From NCBI GenBank assembly GCA_009693435.1, contig SHXF01000116.1, positions 1 to 13,394 on the forward strand: a DNA stretch of 13,394 nt, in the 5' to 3' direction. The stretch is from Betaproteobacteria bacterium (GTDB lineage: Bacteria > Pseudomonadota > Gammaproteobacteria > Burkholderiales > SG8-39). A program made the position numbers and the translations under genes. Below the pieces are notes generated by a model. That model was not told the origin of the DNA. It did no database searches and saw only the letters and a program-made list of their open reading frames with translations. Shown piece after piece: positions 1-6,138 of this stretch. Positions within the stretch are counted from its first letter, which is position 1, and each line of letters begins with the position of its first letter.

Positions 1-138
1 ATCACCCAAAAGGACATCTCTGCCGCCATGCACTACCTCAACCATCGCCCCAGAAAATGCCTCGGCTTCAAAACACCCCACGAAGTCTTCTGGAAGAAGC
101 TACACTCGCATCATAACGCGGTTGCACTTCAGACTTGA
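1..138 (+). CDS. IS30-family transposase, C-terminal end (partial)
   Basis: The frame is open from base 1 and stops at TGA 136-138, giving the last 45 residues of a transposase. The motif NHRPRKCLGFKTPHEVF is the typical C-terminal end of IS30-family DDE transposases, which cut and join the ends of their own insertion sequence; the last part of the catalytic core lies just upstream of this motif. The start and most of the protein lie left of the window. The stop codon falls inside the presumed right terminal repeat, as is common in this family. The family call is confident; the specific element cannot be named from this much sequence. Confidence 0.9.
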   Translation: MTQKDISAAMHYLNHRPRKCLGFKTPHEVFWKKLHSHHNAVALQT

Positions 139-147
139 ATCCGCCAA
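121..147 (+). mobile_element. Presumed right end of the IS30-family element
   Basis: The stretch beginning GTTGCACTTCAGACTTGAAT overlaps the transposase stop codon and resembles the right terminal inverted repeat of IS30-type elements, which often start with GTTGCACTT. The sequence turns AT-rich straight after it. The left end is outside the window, so the inverted repeat and target-site duplication cannot be confirmed and the outer edge is accurate only to a few bases. Confidence 0.45.
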
Positions 148-500
148 GGTATAAAGAAATTAATTCTTGTTATGATAGAAATTCGGCACAAATTGGTAAG
201 AAAGAGTACAAAATAAAGTTTGATGGCCAGTTGCCGAAAATATACGACGGCGATCTCGTTACATTTACTGGTGTAATTCTGAATTTCAGCACACCCATAG
301 TGGAATACGAAATGAATGTGGATGCGAAAATGGTGACAGTAAAAGCTGGTAATAAAGAAATAAGCAGTCAGCCAGCACAAACTGCAAAGAGGAGCAAAAA
401 TGACGCGGATAATACGTGTCGCTTAGCTGTTGGAGGCCCCGACGATGGTGCGCTCAATAGGGCAATGTATAACAGGTGCATGAAAGAGCAAGGATTCTAG
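135..500 (+). pseudogene. 3' remnant of an unrecognised gene, probably interrupted by the IS30 element
   Basis: This open frame runs out of the end of the IS30 element and stops at TAG 498-500. The only upstream start (TTG 135) lies inside the IS terminal repeat, so I read it as the 3' part of a gene whose 5' end was cut off by the insertion; a read-through protein of 121 residues is possible. The product is polar and beta-rich. Its end (NRCMKEQGF) is like the Cys-containing C-termini of many small secreted proteins or lipoproteins. I do not recognise the family. Composition is clearly AT-richer than the core genes, which suggests acquired DNA. The frame is plausible; its function is unknown. 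Confidence 0.4.
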
Positions 501-568
501 TTTCATCACATGTAATAAAGGCGATTTATCTAATGTTCTTTAATGAATTATTTTGTCTAAGTATGGTG

Positions 569-585
569 GAAGGTGAAAAACCTTC
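569..585 (+). repeat. Short hairpin in the 501-650 gap
   Basis: The gap 501-650 holds no convincing gene. It contains a perfect 6-bp stem GAAGGT / ACCTTC around the loop GAAAA. No T-run follows, so it is not a clear intrinsic terminator; it could end or stabilise the transcript of the remnant upstream. Confidence 0.35.
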
Positions 586-627
586 TGCCAATGAATGGTG
601 CGATATAGCGCCTATCTAGTTGGGTCC

Positions 628-633
628 TATAAT
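628..633 (+). promoter_or_regulatory. Promoter-like -10 box upstream of the 65-aa gene
   Basis: A perfect TATAAT lies 17 bases before the ATG at 651. No good -35 box is seen at the usual spacing and there is no Shine-Dalgarno between it and the ATG, so this is weak support for transcription of the small gene. Confidence 0.3.
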
Positions 634-650
634 CGTGCCATAAATACCCA

Positions 651-848
651 ATGCGCCTACATGAAATCCAACCAGCCAAAACCATCAAGCCAATCAAACC
701 GCCAACACCTGACCAGCAACGTGTAGCATCGCTGAAAACCGTAGCGAAACGTGCAGATCAAGCTGTGACGGCGGAGCGGGCGCGGCAGCAACAGCGTAAA
801 GCACAGCAAGCACTTGTTAAAGCACAGCAAACGATAGCGGTGGTTTAG
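651..848 (+). CDS. Small basic Q/K/A-rich protein of unknown function
   Basis: This 65-residue frame starts at ATG 651 and ends at TAG 846-848. It has a proline-rich start (MRLHEIQPAKTIKPIKPP), then a charged, Ala/Gln/Lys/Arg-rich stretch from about residue 22 to 60 that should form one long basic helix or coiled coil. No signal peptide, membrane segment or cysteines are seen. It reminds me of short proteins found in tailed-phage genomes that begin MRLHEI or similar, but that is an impression, not an assignment. A TATAAT lies 17 bases upstream; no Shine-Dalgarno is visible. It sits in the accessory part left of the tRNA scar, so a phage or island origin is reasonable. Confidence 0.4.
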   Translation: MRLHEIQPAKTIKPIKPPTPDQQRVASLKTVAKRADQAVTAERARQQQRKAQQALVKAQQTIAVV

Positions 849-849
849 T

Positions 850-935
850 AAGTGTCGGTTTGAAAGACACTTGCTCAGCGTGTGTGACCGTTACGAAAAG
901 TAACGATGGTAACGGTGGCAAAAGTTAAAACTTTT
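850..935 (+). repeat. Cluster of three dyad symmetries after the 65-aa gene
   Basis: Directly after the stop codon at 848 there are three dyads in 86 bases: AAGTGTC (850-856) with GACACTT (866-872); ACCGTTAC (887-894) with GTAACGGT (909-916), where the left arm can alternatively pair CGTTAC (889-894) with GTAACG (900-905); and AAAAGTT (920-926) with AACTTTT (929-935). The middle one offers two mutually exclusive hairpins. None is followed by a clear T-run except weakly the last. They could be terminators, protein-binding sites of the integrated element, or a structured RNA. Confidence 0.45.
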
Positions 936-991
936 AAGTTTTCTGCATCTGTATTTTGTTTGGTCTGCTTTCGTGCTTCGGGCTATACTAC

Positions 992-1038
992 TTTGTATAC
1001 TACAATCTTAATAAGTCTTTTAACTTATTGTATACAAA
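992..1038. repeat. Nested dyad (TTTGTATAC / GTATACAAA) next to the tRNA scar
   Basis: The outer arms TTTGTATAC (992-1000) and GTATACAAA (1030-1038) are perfect 9-bp inverted repeats. Inside them AATAAGT (1010-1016) pairs with ACTTATT (1023-1029), which directly adjoins the right outer arm. A direct repeat TATACTA occurs at 984-990 and 996-1002, so it overlaps the left outer arm. The structure ends 30 bases before the tRNA 3' half. A recombinase or excisionase binding region is a reasonable guess, and a terminator is an alternative. No convincing gene is seen between 849 and 1151. Confidence 0.5.
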
Positions 1039-1067
1039 CAATAAATTACATAGACATCTGCGCGTTG

Positions 1068-1117
1068 GTGCTCTACGAAGGCAGGGGTCGGACGTTCGAA
1101 TCGTCTCGGGCGCGCCA
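1068..1117 (+). pseudogene. 3' half of a tRNA, tRNA-Arg(ACG)-like: attachment-site scar of an integrated element
   Basis: Read 5' to 3', a canonical tRNA 3' half is present: anticodon loop CTACGAA (1073-1079, anticodon ACG, Arg), stem strand GGCAG (1080-1084), 5-base variable loop GGGTC (1085-1089), T stem GGACG/CGTCT (1090-1094 and 1102-1106) around TTCGAAT, acceptor strand CGGGCGC (1107-1113), discriminator G and CCA (1115-1117). The 5' acceptor strand GCGCCCG and a D arm are absent upstream, and the left side of the anticodon stem matches only partly. It is therefore a fragment, not a working tRNA. Integrases that target tRNA 3' ends leave exactly such a duplicate at the far end of the element. 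Given this orientation, the element lies to the left, with the intact tRNA outside the window. Confidence 0.7.
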
Positions 1118-1151
1118 GCGTTTTTAGCGCGGTTTTAAAAAGGCGTGGATT

Positions 1152-1997
1152 ATGCACTTGATCCCTTTGAATTCCGTGCGCGCTTCCCGTGCATCGATTC
1201 CCTGGCTGGCGTGGCTGTTGTCGGCGCTGATGATGGCATTCGCTTTCGCGCAGGAAGCGATTACCGTCAGCGACGAGCAGATCGCAAGGTTGTCGACGCG
1301 GCTCGGCCCGATAGCCAAAGAGCGGCTGACCAACTGGCGCACGCTCATGGCCAACCCGAAAAATCGCGCCCTGAACGAGCGGCAAAAGCTGGATCTGGTA
1401 AATGACTTCATGAATTTGACGCCGTTCAAAGAAGATCGCGATCACTGGGGCAAGGAAGATTACTGGGCGACACCGATAGAGTTTTTGTCCACCAATGCCG
1501 GCGACTGCGAGGATTATTCCATCGCGAAATATTTCACCCTGCTGGCGCTGGGCGTGCCCGATGAGAAGTTGCAGATCACCTACGTCAAAGAAATCAAGGT
1601 CTACAACGTAGCGCACATGGTGCTGGCGTATTTCGCCACGCCCGACGCCGAGCCGGTGATTCTCGACAACATCAACAAGACCATACAGCCGGCGTCGACA
1701 CGCACCGACCTGCGGCCGATCTACAGCTTTAATGGTACCGGCCTGTGGAGCGCCAAGCAGCAGCAGGAGGATCTGCTGCAAGGTGAAAACGCGGGTAATT
1801 TGAGTTCTTACCTGACGTTCGCGCAGACCGGCGCCGACGTAACGCTGTCGGTGCAATCAACCGGGATTGCGGGTCAAGTAGATCAGAAGATTGTGTTGCA
1901 AGGCGTAACGATGGCACAACTGGCCGGAAGCAATCCCGCCGACAGCGCGGGTGTGATCGCCAACCTGCTTGCCAACAACAAGCTGATCACCGACTAG
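1152..1997 (+). CDS. LapG-like periplasmic cysteine protease fused to an adhesin-type T1SS C-terminal domain
   Basis: Residues 1-33 form a Sec signal peptide (hydrophobic 17-32, cleavage near AFA/QE). Residues about 40-200 are a bacterial transglutaminase-like cysteine peptidase (BTLCP, LapG family): KEDYWATPIEFL, GDCEDYSIAKYF with Cys119, AHMVLAY with His155, LDNI with Asp172, and YSFNGTGLW. LapG enzymes cut the N-terminal retention region of LapA-type adhesins in the periplasm, controlled by the c-di-GMP receptor LapD. Usual LapG proteins end soon after the YSFNGTGLW segment. Here residues about 206-281 (ENAGNLSSYLTF, KIVLQGV, NLLANNKLITD) look like the C-terminal secretion domain of giant RTX-type adhesins (VC_A0849 subclass), suggesting a fusion. 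Start: ATG 1152 with AAAGG at 1139-1143, 8 bases upstream. No lapD or adhesin gene is adjacent. The catalytic domain is confident, the fused tail fairly so. Confidence 0.88.
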   Translation: MHLIPLNSVRASRASIPWLAWLLSALMMAFAFAQEAITVSDEQIARLSTRLGPIAKERLTNWRTLMANPKNRALNERQKLDLVNDFMNLTPFKEDRDHWGKEDYWATPIEFLSTNAGDCEDYSIAKYFTLLALGVPDEKLQITYVKEIKVYNVAHMVLAYFATPDAEPVILDNINKTIQPASTRTDLRPIYSFNGTGLWSAKQQQEDLLQGENAGNLSSYLTFAQTGADVTLSVQSTGIAGQVDQKIVLQGVTMAQLAGSNPADSAGVIANLLANNKLITD

Positions 1998-2032
1998 TCG
2001 CGGTAAGCGCCAAGCAGTCCGCGTCAAAACGC

Positions 2033-2065
2033 CCGGCGCAACGAAAACGTTGCGCCGGTTTTTTT
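2033..2065 (+). terminator. Intrinsic terminator after the lapG-like gene
   Basis: A perfect 11-bp GC-rich stem, CCGGCGCAACG / CGTTGCGCCGG with loop AAAA, is followed by seven T (2059-2065). It lies 35 bases after the stop codon at 1997 and separates this gene from the next + strand unit. Confidence 0.95.
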
Positions 2066-2142
2066 GTCGGGGCATGGCTTAGGATTCGCACTGGCCTCCG
2101 TACGCGCCAGCCGCCATAATAGCGGCTTTTAGCGAAGCGCCG

Positions 2143-3762
2143 ATGTCCATTGAATTCCGATACGATGCCGTAATCATCGGTGGCGGCCACAATGGCCTCA
2201 CATGTGCGTGTTATCTCTCCGCAGCGGGATTGAAAGTGCGCATTCTCGAGCGCCACACCGAAGTTGGCGGTGCTGCGGTAACCGAGGAATTTCATCCGGG
2301 TTTTCGCAATTCCACTGCCAGCTACACGGTCAGCCTGCTCCATCCCAAAGTTATCGCCGATCTTAGACTCGCGGAACATGGTTTGCGCATCGTCGAACGG
2401 CCGCTCTCTAACTTCCTGCCTTTACCGGAAAAAAAATATTTTCAGACAGGCCGCACCAGCGCGCAGACACAGGCCGAAACAGCGCGCTTTTCCAAACGTG
2501 ATGCGCAACGCCTGCCTGATTATTACCGGATGCTCGATCAAGCTGCCGACGTGGTGCGCGAGATGCTGCTCGAGACACCGCCGAATGCCGGTGGCGGTTT
2601 GGACGATTTTCTTTCCGCACTCAAAACCGCACAGCGGCTGCGCAAGCTCGCCATGGCTGAGCGCCGCAATGTGCTGGATTTTTTTACCAAAAGCGCAGGT
2701 GACGTACTCGATGCGTGGTTCGAGTCCGACCCTATCAAGGCGGCGTTTGGTTTTGACGCCATCGTCGGACATTTCGCCAGCCCCTACACGCCGGGTTCGG
2801 CCTATGTGTTGCTGCATCACGTAATCGGCGAGGTCAACGGACAGCGCGGCGCGTGGGGCCACGCCATCGGCGGCATGGGTGCGATTACCCAGGCGATGCG
2901 CAAAGAAGCCGAGCACCGCGGCGTTGAAATCACCACCGGCTGTGAAGTGGCGCAGGTGTGCGCCGACATTCGCGGCGTGCAAGGCGTGCAGCTCGCCGAT
3001 GGCCGTGTGATCGAAAGCCGCTGCGTAGTGTCGGGCGTCAATCCGAAGCTGCTCTACACCAAGCTCATGCCGCACCATGTGCTGGATGAGGACTTTCTGC
3101 GCCGCATGCGCAACTATAAATGCGTATCCGGCACGTTTCGCATGAATGTGGCGTTGTCCGAGCTGCCGGACTTCACCTGTATGCCGGGCAGGCAAGCGGG
3201 CGATCATCACAAGTCGGGCATCATCATCGCGCCCTCGCTGCACTATATGGAGCAGGCGTATTTCGATGCGCGCACGCTCGGCTGTTCGCGCAAACCGGTG
3301 ATAGAAATTTTGATTCCCTCCACGGTGGACGACAGTCTCGCGCCGCCGGGAAAACACGTTGCGAGTTTGTTCTGCCAGCACTTTAACCCGCAGTTGCCGA
3401 ATCATCTCGATTGGCAGGTGATTCGCGAGCCGGTCGCGGACCTGATCATTGCCACGGTCACGCAGTACGCGCCCAATTTCAAGGCGAGTGTGCTGGGTCG
3501 TATGGTGCTGTCGCCGCCGGATCTGGAAAAGCGCTTCGGCCTTGTCGGCGGCGACATTTTTCATGGCGCTTTGACGCTCGATCAATTGTGGAGCGCGCGT
3601 CCGTTGCTGGGCAACGGCGCGTACCGCGGGCCGGTGGCGGGATTGTACATGTGCAGCGCCGGCACCCATCCGGGCGGCGGTGTCAGCGGTGCGCCCGGGC
3701 ATAATGCCGCGCGCGAAATCGTGCGTGACTTCAAGCGTGGGCGGGCACGAAATAAGTCATGA
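2143..3762 (+). CDS. FAD-dependent oxidoreductase, PYROXD2/phytoene-dehydrogenase-like
   Basis: This 539-residue protein begins with a Rossmann FAD-binding fold: DAVIIGGGHNGLTCACYL, with the GxGxxG glycines at 13, 15 and 18 and Glu36 at the end of the second strand (ILER), followed by VGGAAVTEE. The C-terminus carries the second FAD motif of the family, GTHPGGGVSGAPGHNAA (about 507-523). Length and motifs fit the PYROXD2-like branch of the CrtI/amine oxidase superfamily rather than carotenoid desaturases, and no carotenoid genes are nearby. The substrate is unknown. Start ATG 2143 places the Rossmann motif at the normal distance from the N-terminus; the Shine-Dalgarno is weak (AGCGAAG region). 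Its stop codon overlaps the start of the GDSL hydrolase gene, so the two are likely cotranscribed and translationally coupled. Confidence 0.88.
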   Translation: MSIEFRYDAVIIGGGHNGLTCACYLSAAGLKVRILERHTEVGGAAVTEEFHPGFRNSTASYTVSLLHPKVIADLRLAEHGLRIVERPLSNFLPLPEKKYFQTGRTSAQTQAETARFSKRDAQRLPDYYRMLDQAADVVREMLLETPPNAGGGLDDFLSALKTAQRLRKLAMAERRNVLDFFTKSAGDVLDAWFESDPIKAAFGFDAIVGHFASPYTPGSAYVLLHHVIGEVNGQRGAWGHAIGGMGAITQAMRKEAEHRGVEITTGCEVAQVCADIRGVQGVQLADGRVIESRCVVSGVNPKLLYTKLMPHHVLDEDFLRRMRNYKCVSGTFRMNVALSELPDFTCMPGRQAGDHHKSGIIIAPSLHYMEQAYFDARTLGCSRKPVIEILIPSTVDDSLAPPGKHVASLFCQHFNPQLPNHLDWQVIREPVADLIIATVTQYAPNFKASVLGRMVLSPPDLEKRFGLVGGDIFHGALTLDQLWSARPLLGNGAYRGPVAGLYMCSAGTHPGGGVSGAPGHNAAREIVRDFKRGRARNKS

Positions 3763-4382
3763 AAATTTCCTTAAAACCCTGCCGGACTATTATTTTCCTG
3801 CTGTGGCTCGCGCTGGCCGCCAGCTGCTCCCCCAGCGTCCCCAAAGTAAGCAAACTCGCCCCTGCCGAGGTGATTGTTGCCTTCGGCGACAGCCTAACCT
3901 TCGGCACCGGCGCCACTGAAGCGGAAAGTTATCCGGCGGTGTTGGCGCAGTTGATTGCGCGCAGTGTCGTGCGCGCGGGCGTCCCCGGCGAAGTCACCGC
4001 GGGCGGACTCGCGCGTTTGCAACAGGTAATCGATGCGCACAAACCCGCGCTGATGATCGTGTGCCTGGGCGGCAACGATATGCTGCGCAAGATGGATGAC
4101 GGCCAAACCAAGGCCAATTTGCGCAGCATCATAAAAACCATCAAGGCGCAAGGCATCAGTGTGGTGCTGGTGGGCGTACCCAAGCCTGCGCTGGTGACCA
4201 GCGCGCCGCCGTTGTTCGAGGAAATCGCGATCGAGTTCGGCATACCCTACGAAGGGAAAATCGTCACCGACATAATGTATCAACGCGATCAGAAATCCGA
4301 TGCGATTCATCCCAATGCCAAGGGCTATCGGCGCATGGCGGAAGCGATCGCTGCGCTGCTGAAAAAAGCGGGCGCTGTCTAA
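3759..4382 (+). CDS. SGNH/GDSL hydrolase (TesA-like esterase), exported
   Basis: This 207-residue protein has the SGNH blocks in order: FGDSLTFGTG (nucleophile Ser45), RAGVPGEVTAGG (block II glycine at 74 or 77), CLGGNDMLR (Asn106) and SDAIHPNAKGY (Asp181 and His184). This is the TesA-type arrangement, acting on acyl esters or thioesters. The N-terminus (residues 1-22) is a signal peptide ending AASC at Cys23; that is a possible lipoprotein cleavage site, though Ala rather than Leu three before the Cys makes it imperfect, so it may be a periplasmic lipoprotein or a soluble periplasmic enzyme. ATG 3759-3761 overlaps the stop of the preceding flavoprotein gene (ATGA). After its stop there are only 58 bases before the convergent DUF2889 gene, with no strong terminator seen. 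Confidence 0.9.
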   Translation: MKISLKPCRTIIFLLWLALAASCSPSVPKVSKLAPAEVIVAFGDSLTFGTGATEAESYPAVLAQLIARSVVRAGVPGEVTAGGLARLQQVIDAHKPALMIVCLGGNDMLRKMDDGQTKANLRSIIKTIKAQGISVVLVGVPKPALVTSAPPLFEEIAIEFGIPYEGKIVTDIMYQRDQKSDAIHPNAKGYRRMAEAIAALLKKAGAV

Positions 4383-4440
4383 CCGCATGGTTTGGTGAAG
4401 GCGGCTGGCCCCTCGCGGCAGCCCGTCACCGCGCATCCGA

Positions 4441-5004
4441 TCAGGGCGCTTTTTTCAACCCGGTATAAAACTGCGGCCAGCGTTGCAGCACTGCCGGCCC
4501 ATCATCGCTATAGATGTGGCAGGCGTTAAGCTGATACGGCGCTTTGGTGATGGGACGGCCGGCATTGTGTACGTCACGCGCGCGGCCGGTGGCCTGAAAC
4601 GCGGTGGTGGCCAGCGGGCCCAACAACTCCACCAGATGGGTGCAGCCTTTGACGCCACCCAGCCGCTGGCCCACTTCACGCCGCCAGCCGCGGCCGATTT
4701 TCACGCCGGCCAGTTGCTTGAAATTCACCGTGATGTCACCACAGGTGGGATGCGGGCCTTCGTCGGTTTTCGCCTCGGCATCGTGGATTAACATATCAAG
4801 ATCAATGGTTAGGCGTATCCACATATCATGCACGGGCTCACCGGGTTGGCGCGGCTCGCGGCCGTGGCGACGCGGATGCACATTGGATTTGGTATCCACC
4901 AGATGCGCTTCGATGTCCCACAGGCCGTCGTCGCGCTCATAGCCTTTGCATTCGATGGCGCGGGTGTGGATGGGCTTGCGGGGTTGGTGGGGTGATAAGG
5001 GCAT
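4441..5004 (-). CDS. DUF2889 domain-containing protein
   Basis: This 187-residue protein matches the pattern I know for DUF2889: HTRAIECKGYERDDGLWDIE (13-32), LVDTKS, a PVHDMWIRLTID segment (57-68, with His59-Asp60), Cys88, IGRGW (103-107) and GGVKGCTHLVELLG (116-129) followed by ATTAFQ. Biochemical function of the family is not established; members often lie near acyl-CoA or aromatic-degradation genes, which fits the HMG-CoA lyase upstream. The conserved His, Asp and Cys positions suggest a metal or catalytic site, but this is inference. No signal peptide or membrane segment. The gene starts within the end of the DUF1289 gene (68-bp overlap, different frame) and is the last of the three-gene - strand run. 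Confidence 0.85.
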   Translation of the reverse strand: MPLSPHQPRKPIHTRAIECKGYERDDGLWDIEAHLVDTKSNVHPRRHGREPRQPGEPVHDMWIRLTIDLDMLIHDAEAKTDEGPHPTCGDITVNFKQLAGVKIGRGWRREVGQRLGGVKGCTHLVELLGPLATTAFQATGRARDVHNAGRPITKAPYQLNACHIYSDDGPAVLQRWPQFYTGLKKAP

Positions 5005-5209
5005 TGGGTGACGTCCTCGGATTCATGGGTTCAGCGGGCCGACGCGCAGGCAACTGCTGCAGGATGCGTTTCCGCTGTTGCTGAGTGTAGCGCGTCCAGT
5101 ATGAAACTTCATACAGCGTGCGCCCGCAGCCTCTGCACAAGCTGGTTTGCTGATCGATCACGCAGGTGTTCACACAAGGCGACTGGTAATCCTTGTACGC
5201 ATCAAACAC
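4937..5209 (-). CDS. DUF1289 domain-containing small cysteine-motif protein
   Basis: This 90-residue protein has the DUF1289 pattern SPCVNTCVID...LCRGCGRTLYEV...W with four cysteines (12, 16, 25, 28), suited to bind zinc or an Fe-S cluster. The family's role is not settled. The domain ends near residue 56 (LPAR). The rest is a Pro/His-rich tail that overlaps the DUF2889 gene by 68 bp and is probably not conserved. The start is GTG at 5209, since no in-frame ATG precedes the domain, and it follows the HMG-CoA lyase stop by only six bases, so it is likely translated from the same transcript. Confidence 0.85.
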   Translation of the reverse strand: MFDAYKDYQSPCVNTCVIDQQTSLCRGCGRTLYEVSYWTRYTQQQRKRILQQLPARRPAEPMNPRTSPNALITPPTPQAHPHPRHRMQRL

Positions 5210-5215
5210 GTACGG

Positions 5216-6124
5216 TCAGGCCGCCATCTTTGCGGCAATGGCTTTCGCCGCACGCGAGAATGTGGGCCGGCCCAGCACGCCGCAAATGTAATCGCCGGCG
5301 GCGATGAGTTTTTGCATGTCGACGCCGGTTTCGATGTTCAGACCATCCAGCAGATACAGCACGTCTTCGGTGGCGACGTTGCCGGTAGCGCCCTTGGCGT
5401 ACGGGCAGCCGCCCAGCCCCGCGACTGAGCTGTCAAAGGTGGCGATGCCGCATTCCAGCGCCGCATAAATGTTGGCGATGGCCTGACCGTAGGTGTCATG
5501 CACATGCACTGCCAGCCGCTCGATGGCGATGTACTTCGCCACCGCCTCGATTACCGAGCGCGTCTTGCCCGCTGTGCCGGTGCCGATGGTGTCGGCAATG
5601 GTGATCTCATAACAGCCGAGTTGATCAAACTCGCGCGCCAGCCGCGCCACCGCCTGCGGATCGACTTCACCTTCATACGGGCAGCCCAGACACACCGACA
5701 TGTCGCCGCGTACTTTAAGGCCGTGCGCCAGCGCTTCAGCGCACACTTCCGAAAAACGCGCGATACCTTCGGCGATGGTGCAGTTGGTATTTTTTTTCGA
5801 AAACGCTTCGCTGGCCGCGCCAAAGATTACGACCTCCTCGCAACCCGCCGCGATCGCGGCATCCAGTCCTTTGCGGTTGGGCACCAGCACCGGGTAACTC
5901 ACGCCCGGCCTGCGCCGGATGCCTGCCATCACCTGCGCGTTATCCGCCATCTGCGGCACCCACTTGGGCGACACGAATGCGGTGGCCTGTATCGTCCGCA
6001 AACCGGCCTCCTGCAGGCGCTGGATGAGTTCGATTTTGACTGCGGCGGAAACGGGCGTGGCTTCGTTCTGCAAACCGTCGCGCGGACCAACTTCAACCAG
6101 CTTTACTTTTTTGGGCAGGTGCAT
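5216..6124 (-). CDS. mvaB: Hydroxymethylglutaryl-CoA lyase
   Basis: The enzyme splits (S)-3-hydroxy-3-methylglutaryl-CoA into acetyl-CoA and acetoacetate, the last step of leucine catabolism. This 302-residue protein has the normal bacterial length and a full TIM-barrel: EVGPRDGLQNE with Arg15 and Asp16, VPNRKGL, GCPYEGEV (147-154), the metal ligands in HVHDTYGQA (His207 and His209) and the signature GLGGCPYAKGATGNVATED with catalytic Cys240. All key residues are present. In the usual VSCVLGCPYEG region the order here is MSVCLGCPYEG, a mild variant. Other leucine-pathway genes (isovaleryl-CoA dehydrogenase, methylcrotonyl-CoA carboxylase) are not in the window. It heads a tight - strand run with DUF1289 and DUF2889. 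Start ATG 6124 fits the family N-terminus, but there is no Shine-Dalgarno, and a TATAAT ends 8 bases upstream. Confidence 0.95.
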   Translation of the reverse strand: MHLPKKVKLVEVGPRDGLQNEATPVSAAVKIELIQRLQEAGLRTIQATAFVSPKWVPQMADNAQVMAGIRRRPGVSYPVLVPNRKGLDAAIAAGCEEVVIFGAASEAFSKKNTNCTIAEGIARFSEVCAEALAHGLKVRGDMSVCLGCPYEGEVDPQAVARLAREFDQLGCYEITIADTIGTGTAGKTRSVIEAVAKYIAIERLAVHVHDTYGQAIANIYAALECGIATFDSSVAGLGGCPYAKGATGNVATEDVLYLLDGLNIETGVDMQKLIAAGDYICGVLGRPTFSRAAKAIAAKMAA

Positions 6125-6132
6125 TTGATGAG

Positions 6133-6138
6133 ATTATA
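6133..6138 (-). promoter_or_regulatory. -10 box of the HMG-CoA lyase gene; possible leaderless start
   Basis: On the - strand a perfect TATAAT is followed by eight bases and then the ATG at 6124. A transcript starting the usual 6-8 bases after a -10 box would begin at or next to the start codon. No clear -35 is seen at 16-18 bases. The remaining intergenic part, 6139-6342, shows no gene I can support. Confidence 0.45.

Noticed and set aside
1068..1117. Intact tRNA or tmRNA 3' end.
   Set aside because: No 5' acceptor strand or D arm lies upstream, and the acceptor strand CGGGCGC matches an elongator tRNA rather than tmRNA; only a fragment is supported.
1020..1856. Long - strand open frame opposite the lapG-like gene.
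   Set aside because: Arg/Gly/His-rich product with no motif, lying antisense to a gene with complete catalytic residues; a GC-rich shadow.
2422..3702. 426-residue - strand open frame opposite the flavoprotein gene.
   Set aside because: The + strand has FAD motifs at both ends; the antisense product is Arg/His-rich without recognisable domains.
4383..4440. Possible terminator between the convergent GDSL and DUF2889 genes.
   Set aside because: Only a weak GGCTG/CAGCC pairing with a long loop and no T-run could be found.
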